This document shows, piece by piece, positions 35,205 through 44,106 of a stretch of DNA of 64,000 nucleotides. Source of the stretch: Mesorhizobium sp. 113-3-3 (GTDB lineage: Bacteria; Pseudomonadota; Alphaproteobacteria; Rhizobiales; Rhizobiaceae); contig NZ_AP023243.1 in NCBI RefSeq assembly GCF_016756495.1, positions 5,398,501 through 5,462,500 on the forward strand, given 5' to 3'. The notes under the pieces were generated by a model, which saw nothing but the letters and a program-made list of their open reading frames with translations, was not told the DNA's origin and did not search any database. The first letter of the stretch is position 1. Each line of letters begins with the position of its first letter. The position numbers and the translations under genes were made by a program.

Positions 35205-36347
35205 TCAGCGCAGCCGGCTGGCGTCGTCGCCCTCGGCCGAGGCTGATTGCTGCGCCACACCGCCGGCGAGCTTGACCTTGAGATTCTCGGTCATGAACTG
35301 GGTGCCGGCGGCGACCACGATATCGCCGGGCTTCAATCCCTCGGCGACGCGCACACCATCGGCGGCGAACTTGGCAACCTTCACCGGACGGGCATGAACG
35401 GTGTCGGCGCCCCGATCGACGGTCCAGACGATCGACTGGCTGTCTTTCTCAGCCAACGCGCTCAAGGGGATCGAAACCAGCTGCTTCTCGTTGGCGGCCG
35501 AGGCCTCGATATTGGCGGTCATGCCGAGAAGCACGCGTGCATCGTTGGGCAGGCTGACACGGACGGCGAAGGTGCGCGACTGCGGGTCGGCACTGCCGGC
35601 GACTTCGCGGACCTTGCCGTCGAGCGTCAGCGTGCTGTCGGACCAGAAGCCGGCCTTGACGAGCTTACCGGGCTTGAATTCGGCGATCTCCATTTCGGGC
35701 ACCGCGATCAGCACTTCCTTTTCGCCGTCGACCGCGACAGTGACCACGGGCGTGCCGGAGCCGACCACCTGGCCGACATCGGCATTGACCGCGGTGACGA
35801 TGCCATCCCGGTCGGCCTTGAGGTCGGTATAGCCGACCTGGTTCTTGGCCTGATCAAGCGACGAGCGGGCGGAGTCGCGCGTGGCGACCGCCTGGTCATG
35901 GGCCAGCGTCGCCTGTTCGAGCTGCGATTTCGGTGCGAAGTTTTTGGTAAAAAGTTGCTCGGCGCGCTTGCGCGTGAGCTCCGTCGTCTCGACCTGCCGT
36001 TCGGCGGCATCGAGCGCGGCCTGCGCGCTCTTGACCGACAGGTCATAGTCGGTGGGATCAATGCGGGCGAGCACGTCGCCCGGCGCCACATGCTGACCGA
36101 TGTCGACCAGACGCTCGGTGATCTTGCCGTTGACGCGGAAAGCCAGGGCGCTTTCGGTGCGAGCCCGCACGGACCCCGAGTAGGAGAGCATGCGGGTGTC
36201 ATGCGCCTGGGCGATCTCGACGACCTTGACCGGGCGGATGATCTCCTTGACCTCGGCCTTCTCCTGGCTGCAGCCGGCAAGCACGAGCCCTGCAACGATC
36301 AGGCCCGCAACCGGCAGCCGACGGATGATGGAGTTGGACAAAGACAT
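35205..36347 (-). CDS. RND efflux periplasmic adaptor (membrane fusion protein), lipoprotein
   Basis: The 380-residue adaptor starts with a lipoprotein signal ending in LAGC (Cys25 lipidated), then the biotinyl-lipoyl-like domain split by a helical hairpin. The first half has VNGKITERLVDIGQHVAPGD, the coiled part AQAALDAAERQVETTELTRK to SSLDQAKNQVGY, and the second lipoyl half DLKADRDGIVTAVNADVGQVV. A beta-barrel follows with RTFAVRVSLPNDARVLLGMT. It links the RND pump to an outer-membrane channel. It lies 48 bases downstream of the TetR gene on the same strand. Confidence 0.92.
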   Translation of the reverse strand: MSLSNSIIRRLPVAGLIVAGLVLAGCSQEKAEVKEIIRPVKVVEIAQAHDTRMLSYSGSVRARTESALAFRVNGKITERLVDIGQHVAPGDVLARIDPTDYDLSVKSAQAALDAAERQVETTELTRKRAEQLFTKNFAPKSQLEQATLAHDQAVATRDSARSSLDQAKNQVGYTDLKADRDGIVTAVNADVGQVVGSGTPVVTVAVDGEKEVLIAVPEMEIAEFKPGKLVKAGFWSDSTLTLDGKVREVAGSADPQSRTFAVRVSLPNDARVLLGMTANIEASAANEKQLVSIPLSALAEKDSQSIVWTVDRGADTVHARPVKVAKFAADGVRVAEGLKPGDIVVAAGTQFMTENLKVKLAGGVAQQSASAEGDDASRLR

Positions 36348-36395
36348 CGTGGTACTCCCGACTGGAGACGGACTGTCGACACCGGCGACCGGCGG

Positions 36396-37019
36396 CTATT
36401 TCAAGGCTCTGATGGCGTAGTCGATAAGTTCGTCGGGCATTGCCCGGTTGGTCTTGGCAAGGCACTGCGCCACCATCTGCGGATGGCAGAGAATGACGGT
36501 GGCGGCGCCGAAGCAGCGCGACGCCACTTCGTGATCCTGCTGCCTGAACTCGCCGGTCTCGACGCCCTCGCGGATCACCTCGGCGAACAGGTCGTGGATG
36601 CTGTTGACGTGCTTGTCGATGACGCCCCAGTCGCGCTCGAGCGCGACAATGACCATCTCATGGACCTTCTGCTCGTCGAGCATGGTCTCCAGCGTCATCT
36701 TGTATTGCGCATGGATGTAGCGCCGCAGCCGCTCCTCGGCGCTGATCGGCAGATGCATGATCTCGTAAGCCATCTTGTAGCTGGCGCCGAGCATGCGGCC
36801 GCAGACCGCCTGATGGATTTCGACCTTGGAGGCGAAGAAACGGTAGATATTGGCCGGCGACATGCCGAGCTCGCGGGCAATGTCGGCAACATTGGTCTTG
36901 CCGTAGCCGTAGTGCCGGAACAGGCGCTCCGCGCAGTCGAGAATGCGCGTCACATTCTCCTGTTTGGCGGCATCGGCCACGATGTTGGCGGCTTCGGACA
37001 TGGCTCTTTCGTTTGACAA
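36396..37019 (-). CDS. TetR-family repressor of the efflux operon
   Basis: The 207-residue regulator has an N-terminal TetR helix-turn-helix at about residues 23-70 (ILDCAERLFRHYGYGKTNVA, then ELGMSPANIYRFFASKVEI). A helical ligand-binding domain follows; its C-terminal part resembles the AefR-like/TetR_C_11 type (RLRRYIHAQYKMTLETML). It is the first gene of the tetR-mfp-rnd unit, an arrangement typical of a local repressor. The inverted repeat TGACGAA-N8-TTCGTCA directly in front of its start is the likely operator. Ligand unknown. Confidence 0.9.
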   Translation of the reverse strand: MSNERAMSEAANIVADAAKQENVTRILDCAERLFRHYGYGKTNVADIARELGMSPANIYRFFASKVEIHQAVCGRMLGASYKMAYEIMHLPISAEERLRRYIHAQYKMTLETMLDEQKVHEMVIVALERDWGVIDKHVNSIHDLFAEVIREGVETGEFRQQDHEVASRCFGAATVILCHPQMVAQCLAKTNRAMPDELIDYAIRALK

Positions 37020-37020
37020 G

Positions 37021-37042
37021 TGACGAATTTCGATTTTCGTCA
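37021..37042 (-). promoter_or_regulatory. Candidate TetR operator
   Basis: TGACGAA and TTCGTCA form a perfect 7-base inverted repeat around an 8-base AT-rich spacer, one base before the tetR start codon. Such a site would let the repressor shut off the whole efflux operon. Confidence 0.6.
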
Positions 37043-37164
37043 GTCGTAAATTGAAGGAGGCGCGATGTCAACGCGAAATCGACGTACGCGTATAGTTGGT
37101 GACAGATGGTGACAGTGGGCGAGCACGACAAGCGGTGCCCGCGATTGGCGGCAAACCTCATGAG

Positions 37165-37380
37165 TTCGTCATCCTAGGGCGAAGCAAGGAGCGAAGCGAC
37201 CCGGCGCAGGCCCCCGGGGACCCATTCCGGCACTCTGGTCAAAGAATGTGGTTACTCAATGGTTTACGCCTCTAAGCGGTAAACCATTCTCGACCGCTGG
37301 AGCACGGGCGCGAGGTCGTGGCATGGATCCCAGGGTTTCCGCGACGTCGCTTCGCGACTGCTCCACCCAAGGATGACGAA
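37165..37380. repeat. 216-base imperfect palindrome with a nested hairpin
   Basis: TTCGTCATCCTAGGGCGAAG at the left end matches the complement of the right end (CCACCCAAGGATGACGAA); the arms stay recognisable for about 60 bases (GCGAAGCGAC in both). Nested inside is AATGGTTTAC paired with GTAAACCATT (37258-37288). This is a common rhizobial intergenic repeat type and lies directly after the acyl-CoA synthetase stop. Confidence 0.75.
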
Positions 37381-37381
37381 G

Positions 37382-39022
37382 TTAGGTACGCTTCGCCATT
37401 TCCCGCAGCCGGAACTTTTGGATCTTGCCTGTCGACGTCTTCGGGATCTCCGCAAAAATCACCGCCTTCGGCACCTTGAACCGGGCAAGCAGCGCGCGGC
37501 AGTGCTCGATGATCTCGGCCTCGCTCGCCGCCTTGCCGGGCTTCAGCTCGACATAGGCAACCGGCACCTCGCCCCATTTGTCGTCCGCGCGGGCGACCAC
37601 GCCACAGGATGCAACCGAGGGGTGTTTGTAGAGTGCATCCTCGACCTCGATCGAGGAAATATTCTCGCCGCCCGAGATGATGATGTCCTTGGAACGGTCC
37701 TTGAGCTGGATGTAGCCGTCTGGATGCATGACGCCGAGATCGCCGGAATGGAACCAGCCGCCGGCGAAGGCTTCGTCGCTCGCCTTGCGGTTCTTGAGAT
37801 AGCCCTTCATGACGATGTTGCCGCGGAACATGACCTCACCGATGGTTTCGCCGTCGGCCGGCGTCGCCTGCATCGTTTCGGGGTCCATGACGGTCAGGCC
37901 CTCGAGCGCGGCGTAGCGCACGCCCTGCCTGGCCTTCTTGGCGCTGCGCTCGCCCTTTGCGAGACTGTCCCATTCGCCGTGCCATTCGTTGACCACCGCC
38001 GGGCCATAGGTCTCGGTCAGGCCGTAGAGATGGGTGACGGCAAAGCCGGCATCGGCCATGCCCGACAGCACGGCTTCCGGCGGCGGCGCCGCCGCGGTGT
38101 TGAAGGTCACCGTCTGCGCGAACGCGCGCTTGTCCTCATCCCTGGCATTGATCAGCACCGACATGACGACCGGCGCGCCGCAGAGATGGGTGACGCCGTG
38201 ATCGGCGATGGCGTCGTAGATCGGCTTCGGCCGCACCCAGCGCAGGCAGACATGAGTGCCGGCCTGCACTGCGAGCGTCCACGGAAAACACCAGCCATTG
38301 CAGTGGAACATCGGCAGCGTCCAGAGATAGACGGCATGCTTGGCCATGCCGGCATGGATGGTGTTGGTGTAGGCCATCAGGGCGGCACCACGATGGTGAT
38401 AGACGACGCCCTTGGGATTGCCCGTCGTGCCGGAGGTGTAGTTGAGCGAGATGGCGTCCCATTCGTCGTCGGGCATCGACCAGGCGAAATCCTCATCGCC
38501 GCCTGCGACAAAATCCTCATAGTCGAGCGTGCCGATCCGCTCCCCCTTCGGATAGGGTGCATCGGCGGCGTAGTCGGGATCGTCATAGTCGATGACCAGC
38601 GGCTTGACCTTGGCCAGATCGAGCGCCTGCCGGACGACGCCGGAGAATTCGCGGTCGACGATCAGCACCCTGGTCTCGGCGTGGTCGAGCTGGAAGGCGA
38701 TGACCGCGGCGTCGAGGCGGGTGTTGAGCGAGTGCAGCACCGCCTTGGTCATCGGCACGCCGAAATGCGCCTCCAGCATTGGCGGCGTGTTGGACAGCAT
38801 CACAGTGACGGTGTCGCCCTTGCCGATGCCGCGCTTGTGCAGCGCCGAGGCAAGCTTCAGCGAGCGGCGCCAGAAATCGCGGTAGCTGATGCGCTGGCGC
38901 CCGTGGACGATGGCGATGTGGTCGGGATAGGTCCTTGCCGCGCGCTCCTGATAGGTGAGCGGCGTCAGCGGCTGGTGGTTGGCCGCGTTCCTGTCGAGAT
39001 CCTGTTCGTAAGGATTGCCCAT
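37382..39022 (-). CDS. Acyl-CoA synthetase (AMP-forming)
   Basis: The 546-residue ligase activates a carboxylic acid with ATP and CoA. It has the P-loop YTSGTTGNPKGVVYHH, the adenylate motif HLYGLTETYGPAV, GGWFHSGDLGVMHPDGYIQL and the C-terminal lysine segment KTSTGKIQKFRLRE. The NPYEQDLDRNAANHQPLTPL start is shared with medium-chain and methylmercaptopropionate-CoA ligase (DmdB-like) proteins, so short or medium-chain acids are likely; the exact substrate is open. I use ATG 39022 because GGGGAGG precedes it; a frame from 39133 is less supported. It is a single-gene unit, divergent from the SorC regulator. Confidence 0.87.
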   Translation of the reverse strand: MGNPYEQDLDRNAANHQPLTPLTYQERAARTYPDHIAIVHGRQRISYRDFWRRSLKLASALHKRGIGKGDTVTVMLSNTPPMLEAHFGVPMTKAVLHSLNTRLDAAVIAFQLDHAETRVLIVDREFSGVVRQALDLAKVKPLVIDYDDPDYAADAPYPKGERIGTLDYEDFVAGGDEDFAWSMPDDEWDAISLNYTSGTTGNPKGVVYHHRGAALMAYTNTIHAGMAKHAVYLWTLPMFHCNGWCFPWTLAVQAGTHVCLRWVRPKPIYDAIADHGVTHLCGAPVVMSVLINARDEDKRAFAQTVTFNTAAAPPPEAVLSGMADAGFAVTHLYGLTETYGPAVVNEWHGEWDSLAKGERSAKKARQGVRYAALEGLTVMDPETMQATPADGETIGEVMFRGNIVMKGYLKNRKASDEAFAGGWFHSGDLGVMHPDGYIQLKDRSKDIIISGGENISSIEVEDALYKHPSVASCGVVARADDKWGEVPVAYVELKPGKAASEAEIIEHCRALLARFKVPKAVIFAEIPKTSTGKIQKFRLREMAKRT

Positions 39023-39225
39023 CCCGTCCTCCCCAAAGTCCTTTTCGAACTTTCTAACCTTAGCACTCTCGTCAGGCCATCCCCCTGAATGGCCGAAAAT
39101 GCTAATGCTATCCAGGCTTTGTAGAACGACCATCCCGGTTGCGTTCTGTTTAGAGGCGATCGCACTCGCGCATCCGAATTTGACTTTTGTCGAGAGCCGT
39201 GACTATTGTCAGCCAAGGAGACGGC

Positions 39226-40191
39226 ATGGCGATCCGACCGGCAGAACAGATCATTCACAAAGCCGCGTGGCTCTATTACGCGCATGGCCTGCGGCAAGAC
39301 CAGGTTGCAAGCCAGCTTAACATTTCGCGCGCTTCGGTGGCCATGTATCTGCGTAAGGCGCGCGAGACCGGCATCGTCAACATCTCGACCTCGACCCAGC
39401 TGTTCACCGACGATGTGATGGCGCGCAGGCTCGAGGACGCCTTGAAACTCGACGCGGTCTGGATCGCGCCGGAGAATGGCCATATCCCTGACCCCTCGAC
39501 CGACATCGCCGTGCTGGCGGCAAGCGTCTTTCTCGAACTGGTCAAGAAGGGCGATCGCATCGGCGTCGCCTGGGGCCGCACTGTCTACATGATCGCCGAC
39601 ATCATGTCCTATGCCGACCTGCAGGACGTCACGGTGGTGCAGCTCTGCGGCAATCTCGGTGCGCCCTACTCCTACCGGCCCGACCAATGCACGATGGAGA
39701 TCGCGCGCCGGCTCAATGCCAAGGGGCTTAATTTCTATGCGCCGCTGGTGCTGTCGACGGAAGAGCTGGCGCGGGCGCTGCGCGCCGAGCCGGTGATCCG
39801 TGAGCAGCTGGCCGGCATCAGCGATTGCAATCTCGCACTTTTTTCCGTCGGCACGGTCGATGCCGACAGCCATGTCGTCAAATGCGGCGCGCTGAACCCG
39901 GACGAGATGGCCGCGCTGCGCGGGATAGGCGCCGCCGGCGTGATCGCCGGACAGATCATCGACGCCATGGGCGAGGCGCTCGACTGCAGCTACAACCGCC
40001 GGGTCATTTCGGCTGAACTCGCTTCGCTCCGCGCCATCGAAAAACGCCTGATGGTGGTGCAGGAGGACAGCAAGTTCGAGCCCCTGCTCGCAGCGCTCGC
40101 CGGTGGGCTTTGCACGCATCTGGTGGTCGGCGCGCATATGGCGCAGCGGCTGCTCGATCATGCCGGAGCGGCACCACAAAAAGCATCCTGA
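39226..40191 (+). CDS. SorC-family sugar-binding transcriptional regulator
   Basis: The 321-residue regulator has an N-terminal helix-turn-helix (about residues 20-50: DQVASQLNISRASVAMYLRK) and a large effector domain like those of SorC/DeoR sugar-phosphate-responsive proteins (GDRIGVAWGRTVYMIADIM, LQDVTVVQLCGNLGAPYSY, FSVGTVDADSHVVKCG). Such regulators usually sense a phosphorylated sugar made by the pathway they control. AAGGAG stands before ATG 39226. The fused aldolase/dehydrogenase follows after 87 bases, so the likely effector is a pentulose or 5-deoxy-pentulose phosphate. Confidence 0.9.
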   Translation: MAIRPAEQIIHKAAWLYYAHGLRQDQVASQLNISRASVAMYLRKARETGIVNISTSTQLFTDDVMARRLEDALKLDAVWIAPENGHIPDPSTDIAVLAASVFLELVKKGDRIGVAWGRTVYMIADIMSYADLQDVTVVQLCGNLGAPYSYRPDQCTMEIARRLNAKGLNFYAPLVLSTEELARALRAEPVIREQLAGISDCNLALFSVGTVDADSHVVKCGALNPDEMAALRGIGAAGVIAGQIIDAMGEALDCSYNRRVISAELASLRAIEKRLMVVQEDSKFEPLLAALAGGLCTHLVVGAHMAQRLLDHAGAAPQKAS

Positions 40192-40278
40192 AAAAGCAAC
40201 CTTTCGCCGGCGCATTGTCATCAAGGCGTCGCGGCATTCCTGTTTCACCACCCAAGACAGCAACTGGACGAAGCGAAC

Positions 40279-42333
40279 ATGAAGAATCTGTGGAACGACG
40301 ACGCGGCCGAGAAACTCGTTGCCGACTATGCCAAGAAAGGCGTCGGCCGCGACCTCGCGCTGCGCGTCTACACGACGCGGCTCTTGGGCGGCGTGCCGCA
40401 GCTGGTCCTGCATGGCGGCGGCAACACCTCCTGCAAGATCAAGGCGACCGACCTTGTCGGCGATGAATGGGATGTGCTCTGCGTCAAGGGCAGCGGCTGG
40501 GACATGGCCGTCATCGAGCCGCAGGGCCTGCCGGCGGTGAAGATGGGCGCCCTGCTCAAGGCCCGCGCGCTGGACAGGCTCGCCGACGAGGACATGGTGG
40601 CGCTGCAGCGGGCGAACCTCATCGACCCCTCCTCGCCCAACCCCTCGGTCGAGACACTGCTGCATGCCTTCCTGCCGCACAAATTCGTCGACCACACCCA
40701 TTCAACCGCCATCCTGGCCATTGTCGACCAGGAAGACTCGAAGCCGCTGGTGAAGACGGTGTTCGGCACCAAGATGGGTTATGTGCCCTACATCATGCCG
40801 GGCTTCGACCTCGCCAAGGCGGCGGCCGATGTGTTCGATGCCGATCCGACCGTTGAGGGCCTGATCCTAGACAAGCACGGCATCTTCACCTTCGGCGACG
40901 ATGCCAAACAGGCCTACGACCGGATGATCCACTATGTGAACGTCGCCGAGGAGTATGTCGCCAGGAATGCCAAGCCGAAGGCCGCCAAGGCGGTGCTGCC
41001 GGCAAAGCTCGCGACGCCGGCGTCCATCGCGCCGATGCTGCGCGGCGCCGTTGCGGTGGCGCGTGGTGAAGGCCGCTTCGACCGCATGATCTCTGATTTC
41101 CGCACTTCGGACGCGATCGTCGATTTCATCAATTCGGCAGCGATCGCCGACTATGCGGGACGCGGCGTGTCGACGCCGGATCTGTCGATCCGCATCAAGA
41201 CCGGACCGATGGCGGTGCCGGCGCCCGATGCCGACAAGGCCGGCGACTACAAGGCCGTCATCAAGAGCCATGTCGACGCCTTCGCCAAGGAGTATCGCGC
41301 CTATTTCGAGACCAATGACGCGCTCGACGATGTCAAGCGCACCATGCTCGATCCGATGCCGCGGCTGACGCTGGTGCCGGGGCTCGGCATGTTCGGCCAC
41401 GGCCGCACGCTGAAGGATGCCAGGATCGCCTCCGATGTCGGCGAAATGTGGATCGAGGCGGTGCGCGGCGCCGAAGCGGTCGGCCGGTTCCATCCGCTGT
41501 CCAAGGCCGATCTGTTCCCGCTGGAATACTGGTCGCTCGAACAGGCCAAGCTCGCCTCCAGCAAGCCGAAGCCGCTGACCGGCCAGGTGGTGCTGATCAC
41601 CGGCGGCGCCGGCGCGATTGGTGCTGCGACGGCAAAGCTGTTCGCCGACAATGGCGCCCATGCCGTCGTCGTCGACCTCGATGGCGACAAGGCCGCCGAT
41701 GCCGCCAAGAAGGCTGGCAACAATTCGATCGGCGTTGCCGCCGACATTACCGACCCGGCCCAGGTGCGGGCCGCCTTCGACAAAGCGGTCGCCGTCTTCG
41801 GCGGCGTCGACATTCTGGTCTCCAATGCAGGTGCGGCCTGGGAAGGCCGCATCGGCGAGCTTGACGACGCGCTGCTGCGCAAGAGTTTCGAGCTCAATTT
41901 CTTCGCCCATCAGTCGGTGGCGCAGAACGCCGTGCGCATCATGCTGGAACAGGGCACCGGCGGCGTGCTGTTGTTCAACACCTCCAAGCAGGCGGTCAAT
42001 CCAGGTCCGAAATTCGGCGCCTATGGCGTGCCGAAGGCGGCGACTTTGTTCCTGTCCAGGCAATACGCGCTCGACTATGGCGCGCATGGCATCCGTTCGA
42101 ACGCCGTCAACGCCGACCGCATCCGTTCGGGGCTCTTGACCGACGCCATGATCGCCAGCCGCTCGGGCGCACGGGGAGTGTCGGAGAAGGAATACATGTC
42201 CGGCAATCTGCTAGGCCAGGAAGTGACGGCGCAGGACGTCGCGCAGGCCTTCCTGCACCACGCGCTGGCCGAACGCACGACCGCCGATGTGACGACAGTG
42301 GACGGCGGCAACATCGCGGCAGCGCTGCGGTAG
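40279..42333 (+). CDS. Bifunctional class II aldolase/short-chain dehydrogenase
   Basis: The 684-residue protein joins a RhaD/FucA-type class II aldolase (about residues 1-400) to an SDR domain (about 430-684). Aldolase landmarks are LHGGGNTSCKIKATD, the zinc-ligand segment DHTHSTAILAI and LDKHGIFTFGD. The SDR part has LITGGAGAIGAATAKLF, LVSNAGAAWEGRI and a Tyr-x-x-x-x pattern near FGAYGVPKAATL. Known homologues split L-rhamnulose 1-phosphate to dihydroxyacetone phosphate and lactaldehyde and convert the aldehyde. Here no rhamnose isomerase or kinase is near; instead mtnK and mtnA lie 4.5 kb away with a sugar transporter. A 5-methylthio- or 5-deoxy-ribulose 1-phosphate substrate is therefore plausible, by inference only. 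Confidence 0.88.
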   Translation: MKNLWNDDAAEKLVADYAKKGVGRDLALRVYTTRLLGGVPQLVLHGGGNTSCKIKATDLVGDEWDVLCVKGSGWDMAVIEPQGLPAVKMGALLKARALDRLADEDMVALQRANLIDPSSPNPSVETLLHAFLPHKFVDHTHSTAILAIVDQEDSKPLVKTVFGTKMGYVPYIMPGFDLAKAAADVFDADPTVEGLILDKHGIFTFGDDAKQAYDRMIHYVNVAEEYVARNAKPKAAKAVLPAKLATPASIAPMLRGAVAVARGEGRFDRMISDFRTSDAIVDFINSAAIADYAGRGVSTPDLSIRIKTGPMAVPAPDADKAGDYKAVIKSHVDAFAKEYRAYFETNDALDDVKRTMLDPMPRLTLVPGLGMFGHGRTLKDARIASDVGEMWIEAVRGAEAVGRFHPLSKADLFPLEYWSLEQAKLASSKPKPLTGQVVLITGGAGAIGAATAKLFADNGAHAVVVDLDGDKAADAAKKAGNNSIGVAADITDPAQVRAAFDKAVAVFGGVDILVSNAGAAWEGRIGELDDALLRKSFELNFFAHQSVAQNAVRIMLEQGTGGVLLFNTSKQAVNPGPKFGAYGVPKAATLFLSRQYALDYGAHGIRSNAVNADRIRSGLLTDAMIASRSGARGVSEKEYMSGNLLGQEVTAQDVAQAFLHHALAERTTADVTTVDGGNIAAALR

Positions 42334-42390
42334 GCTTGTAAGAACTGTCCGCTGTAGCTACATTGTGGCTCAACGCAAGGGAGTTACGAT

Positions 42391-42648
42391 ATGGCTACAG
42401 ATGCAGTGGTCCGCGCTCGGATCGACGCCGCGACGAAGGATCAGGCAACGGAAGCTTTGGCGGCCATGGGCTTGTCGGTCTCCGATGCCATTCGCCTGCT
42501 CCTGGTGCGCGTGGCCGCCGACAAGGAATTTCCTTTCCCGGTGAAAGTGCCTAACGCAACCACGCGAAAGGCCATGGCCGAATTGGAAAAAGGCAAAGGC
42601 AAGCGCTTCGCCTCGGCTGATGAATTGTTCAAGGATCTGGGGCTCTAG
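42391..42648 (+). CDS. RelB/DinJ-family antitoxin
   Basis: The 85-residue protein begins with a ribbon-helix-helix segment typical of RelB/DinJ (VRARIDAATKDQATEALAAM, GLSVSDAIRLLLVRVAA). Its C-terminal half (EFPFPVKVPNATTRKAMAEL) is the DinJ-type toxin-wrapping tail. Only two bases separate it from the downstream toxin gene, the standard antitoxin-first layout. GGGAG precedes the ATG. It probably binds its own promoter between the aldolase stop (42333) and 42391. Confidence 0.9.
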   Translation: MATDAVVRARIDAATKDQATEALAAMGLSVSDAIRLLLVRVAADKEFPFPVKVPNATTRKAMAELEKGKGKRFASADELFKDLGL

Positions 42649-42650
42649 GA

Positions 42651-42923
42651 ATGCCAGCGCCCATTCATTCCGGGCAATTTCGTCGGGATGTGAAGCGTAT
42701 GGAAAAGCGTGGCAAGAACCTTGGGAAATTGCGCGATCTGCTAGGCCTGCTGATCGCCGGGCATGAACTGCCGCCGACGTACAAAGATCATCCTCTGAAA
42801 GGCGACTGGAAGGGCTTTCGAGACGCGCATATCGAACCGGACTGGCTCCTGATCTACCGCGTTGTCGGCGATGAATTGCAGCTTGCCCGTACCGGTTCAC
42901 ATTCCGACCTGTTCAACGAGTGA
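42651..42923 (+). CDS. YafQ-like RelE-superfamily mRNA interferase toxin
   Basis: The 90-residue basic protein matches the YafQ group of ribosome-dependent mRNA endonucleases. It has FRRDVKRMEKRGKNLGKLRD, LPPTYKDHPLKGDWKGFRDA, the HIEPDWLLIYRV segment and LQLARTGSHSDLF at the end. The His in KDHPL, the Asp in EPDW and the C-terminal His in GSHSDLF match positions important in YafQ. It follows its antitoxin by two bases and faces the minus-strand sugar-binding-protein gene tail to tail. Confidence 0.9.
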   Translation: MPAPIHSGQFRRDVKRMEKRGKNLGKLRDLLGLLIAGHELPPTYKDHPLKGDWKGFRDAHIEPDWLLIYRVVGDELQLARTGSHSDLFNE

Positions 42924-43006
42924 ACTCCACGGAATAGCCGCCCACAGCGATCTGCTGCGGGCGGCTCTCGATGCGTGCCATTCGACACGCCGTAAAGTGC
43001 CGAAAG

Positions 43007-44059
43007 CTACTTCGCGTTCGGGTTCGGCATCCAGGCCGGCATGGCGACATCGGCATGGGCGAACTGCGGCAGCTTGGCCGACAGGTCTTCCATGTTCTTG
43101 ATGTCCTTGTCGATCAGCTCCTTCTGGGTGATAAGCGTCGGCGGCACGATGACGTTGTGGCCGGGGTCTTCACCGGCCAGCAGCTGCGCCAGAGCGCGCA
43201 CCGAGACCTGGCCGACGACGGCCGGGTTGGTGGCGGCGGTCGCCGCCCAGGCGCTGTCGGGCTCGCGCATCGCTGAGATGTCCGATGTCGAGATGTCGGC
43301 CGAATAGATCTTGATGCCCTTGTTCAGGCCGGCCTCGTCGACGGCGATCTTCACGCCCTTGGCGAATTCGTCATAGGGGGCGAACATCACCTTGATATCG
43401 GGATGGGCCGACAGCACCGAGCGCGCCTGGTTGGCGACGGAGTTGGCGATCGGGTTGTCGAGCGTGCCGAACATCGCGACTTCCTTGATGCCCGCATATT
43501 TCTTCTTCACGTCGACCCAGGTCTCGTTGCGCCGATCGAGCGGCGCGATGCCGGCGACATAGACATAGCCGGCGTTCCAGCTCTCGCCGTTGTCCTTCAC
43601 CGCCTGCTCGAGCGCGAGGCGGGCAAGGTCCTTGTCCGACTGTTCGATCTGCGGAATTTTCGGGTTTTCGACATTGACGTCGAAGGCCACGACCTTGATG
43701 CCGGCGTCAACCGCGCGCTGCGCGGCGTCCTTCATCGATTCCGTCAGGCCGTGCTGGATGATGATGCCCTGCACGCCAAGCGCGATGGCCTGGTCGACCA
43801 TGTCGGACTGGAGCGCGGCATCCTGGCGGCTGTCGAGCACGCGCAGGTCGATGCCGAGCGCCTTCGACTGTGACTCGACGCCCGAAAGGTAGGCCTGGAA
43901 GAAGTCGCCGGTCGAGAGATAGCGCACCAGTGCGATCTTGACGCCAGGCTTGTCGAACGGCGCCGGCTTGTCCGCGGCAAAAGCCGGAACCTGCATCAGC
44001 ATGGTTGCGCCGGCCAGTCCGAGCGCCACCTTCCCCAGAAGTCGTCTTGTGATGTTCAC
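43007..44059 (-). CDS. Sugar ABC transporter substrate-binding protein (ribose-type)
   Basis: The 350-residue periplasmic protein is of the Peripla_BP_4/RbsB type. It has a signal peptide (ITRRLLGKVALGLAGATMLM, cleaved near AFAAD) and then VKIALVRYLSTGDFFQAYLS, IIQHGLTESMKDAAQRAVDA and GIKVVAFDVNVENPKI. The start is GTG 44059, where GGAGG lies 8 bases upstream; the in-frame ATG at 44089 has none. It begins a gap of 47 bases after the permease stop-to-start order on the minus strand: ATPase, permease, then this gene. The ligand is unknown; divergent mtnK-mtnA suggests 5-methylthioribose or 5-deoxyribose. Confidence 0.9.
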   Translation of the reverse strand: MNITRRLLGKVALGLAGATMLMQVPAFAADKPAPFDKPGVKIALVRYLSTGDFFQAYLSGVESQSKALGIDLRVLDSRQDAALQSDMVDQAIALGVQGIIIQHGLTESMKDAAQRAVDAGIKVVAFDVNVENPKIPQIEQSDKDLARLALEQAVKDNGESWNAGYVYVAGIAPLDRRNETWVDVKKKYAGIKEVAMFGTLDNPIANSVANQARSVLSAHPDIKVMFAPYDEFAKGVKIAVDEAGLNKGIKIYSADISTSDISAMREPDSAWAATAATNPAVVGQVSVRALAQLLAGEDPGHNVIVPPTLITQKELIDKDIKNMEDLSAKLPQFAHADVAMPAWMPNPNAK

Positions 44060-44106
44060 CTTGTTTTCCTCCACTCTTGTTGAACCCAAAATCCTGTCCG
44101 GTCGGA

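Noticed and set aside
40279..42333. Rhamnose catabolism by the fused aldolase/dehydrogenase
   Set aside because: No rhamnose isomerase, kinase or mutarotase is in the neighbourhood; kept only as an alternative.
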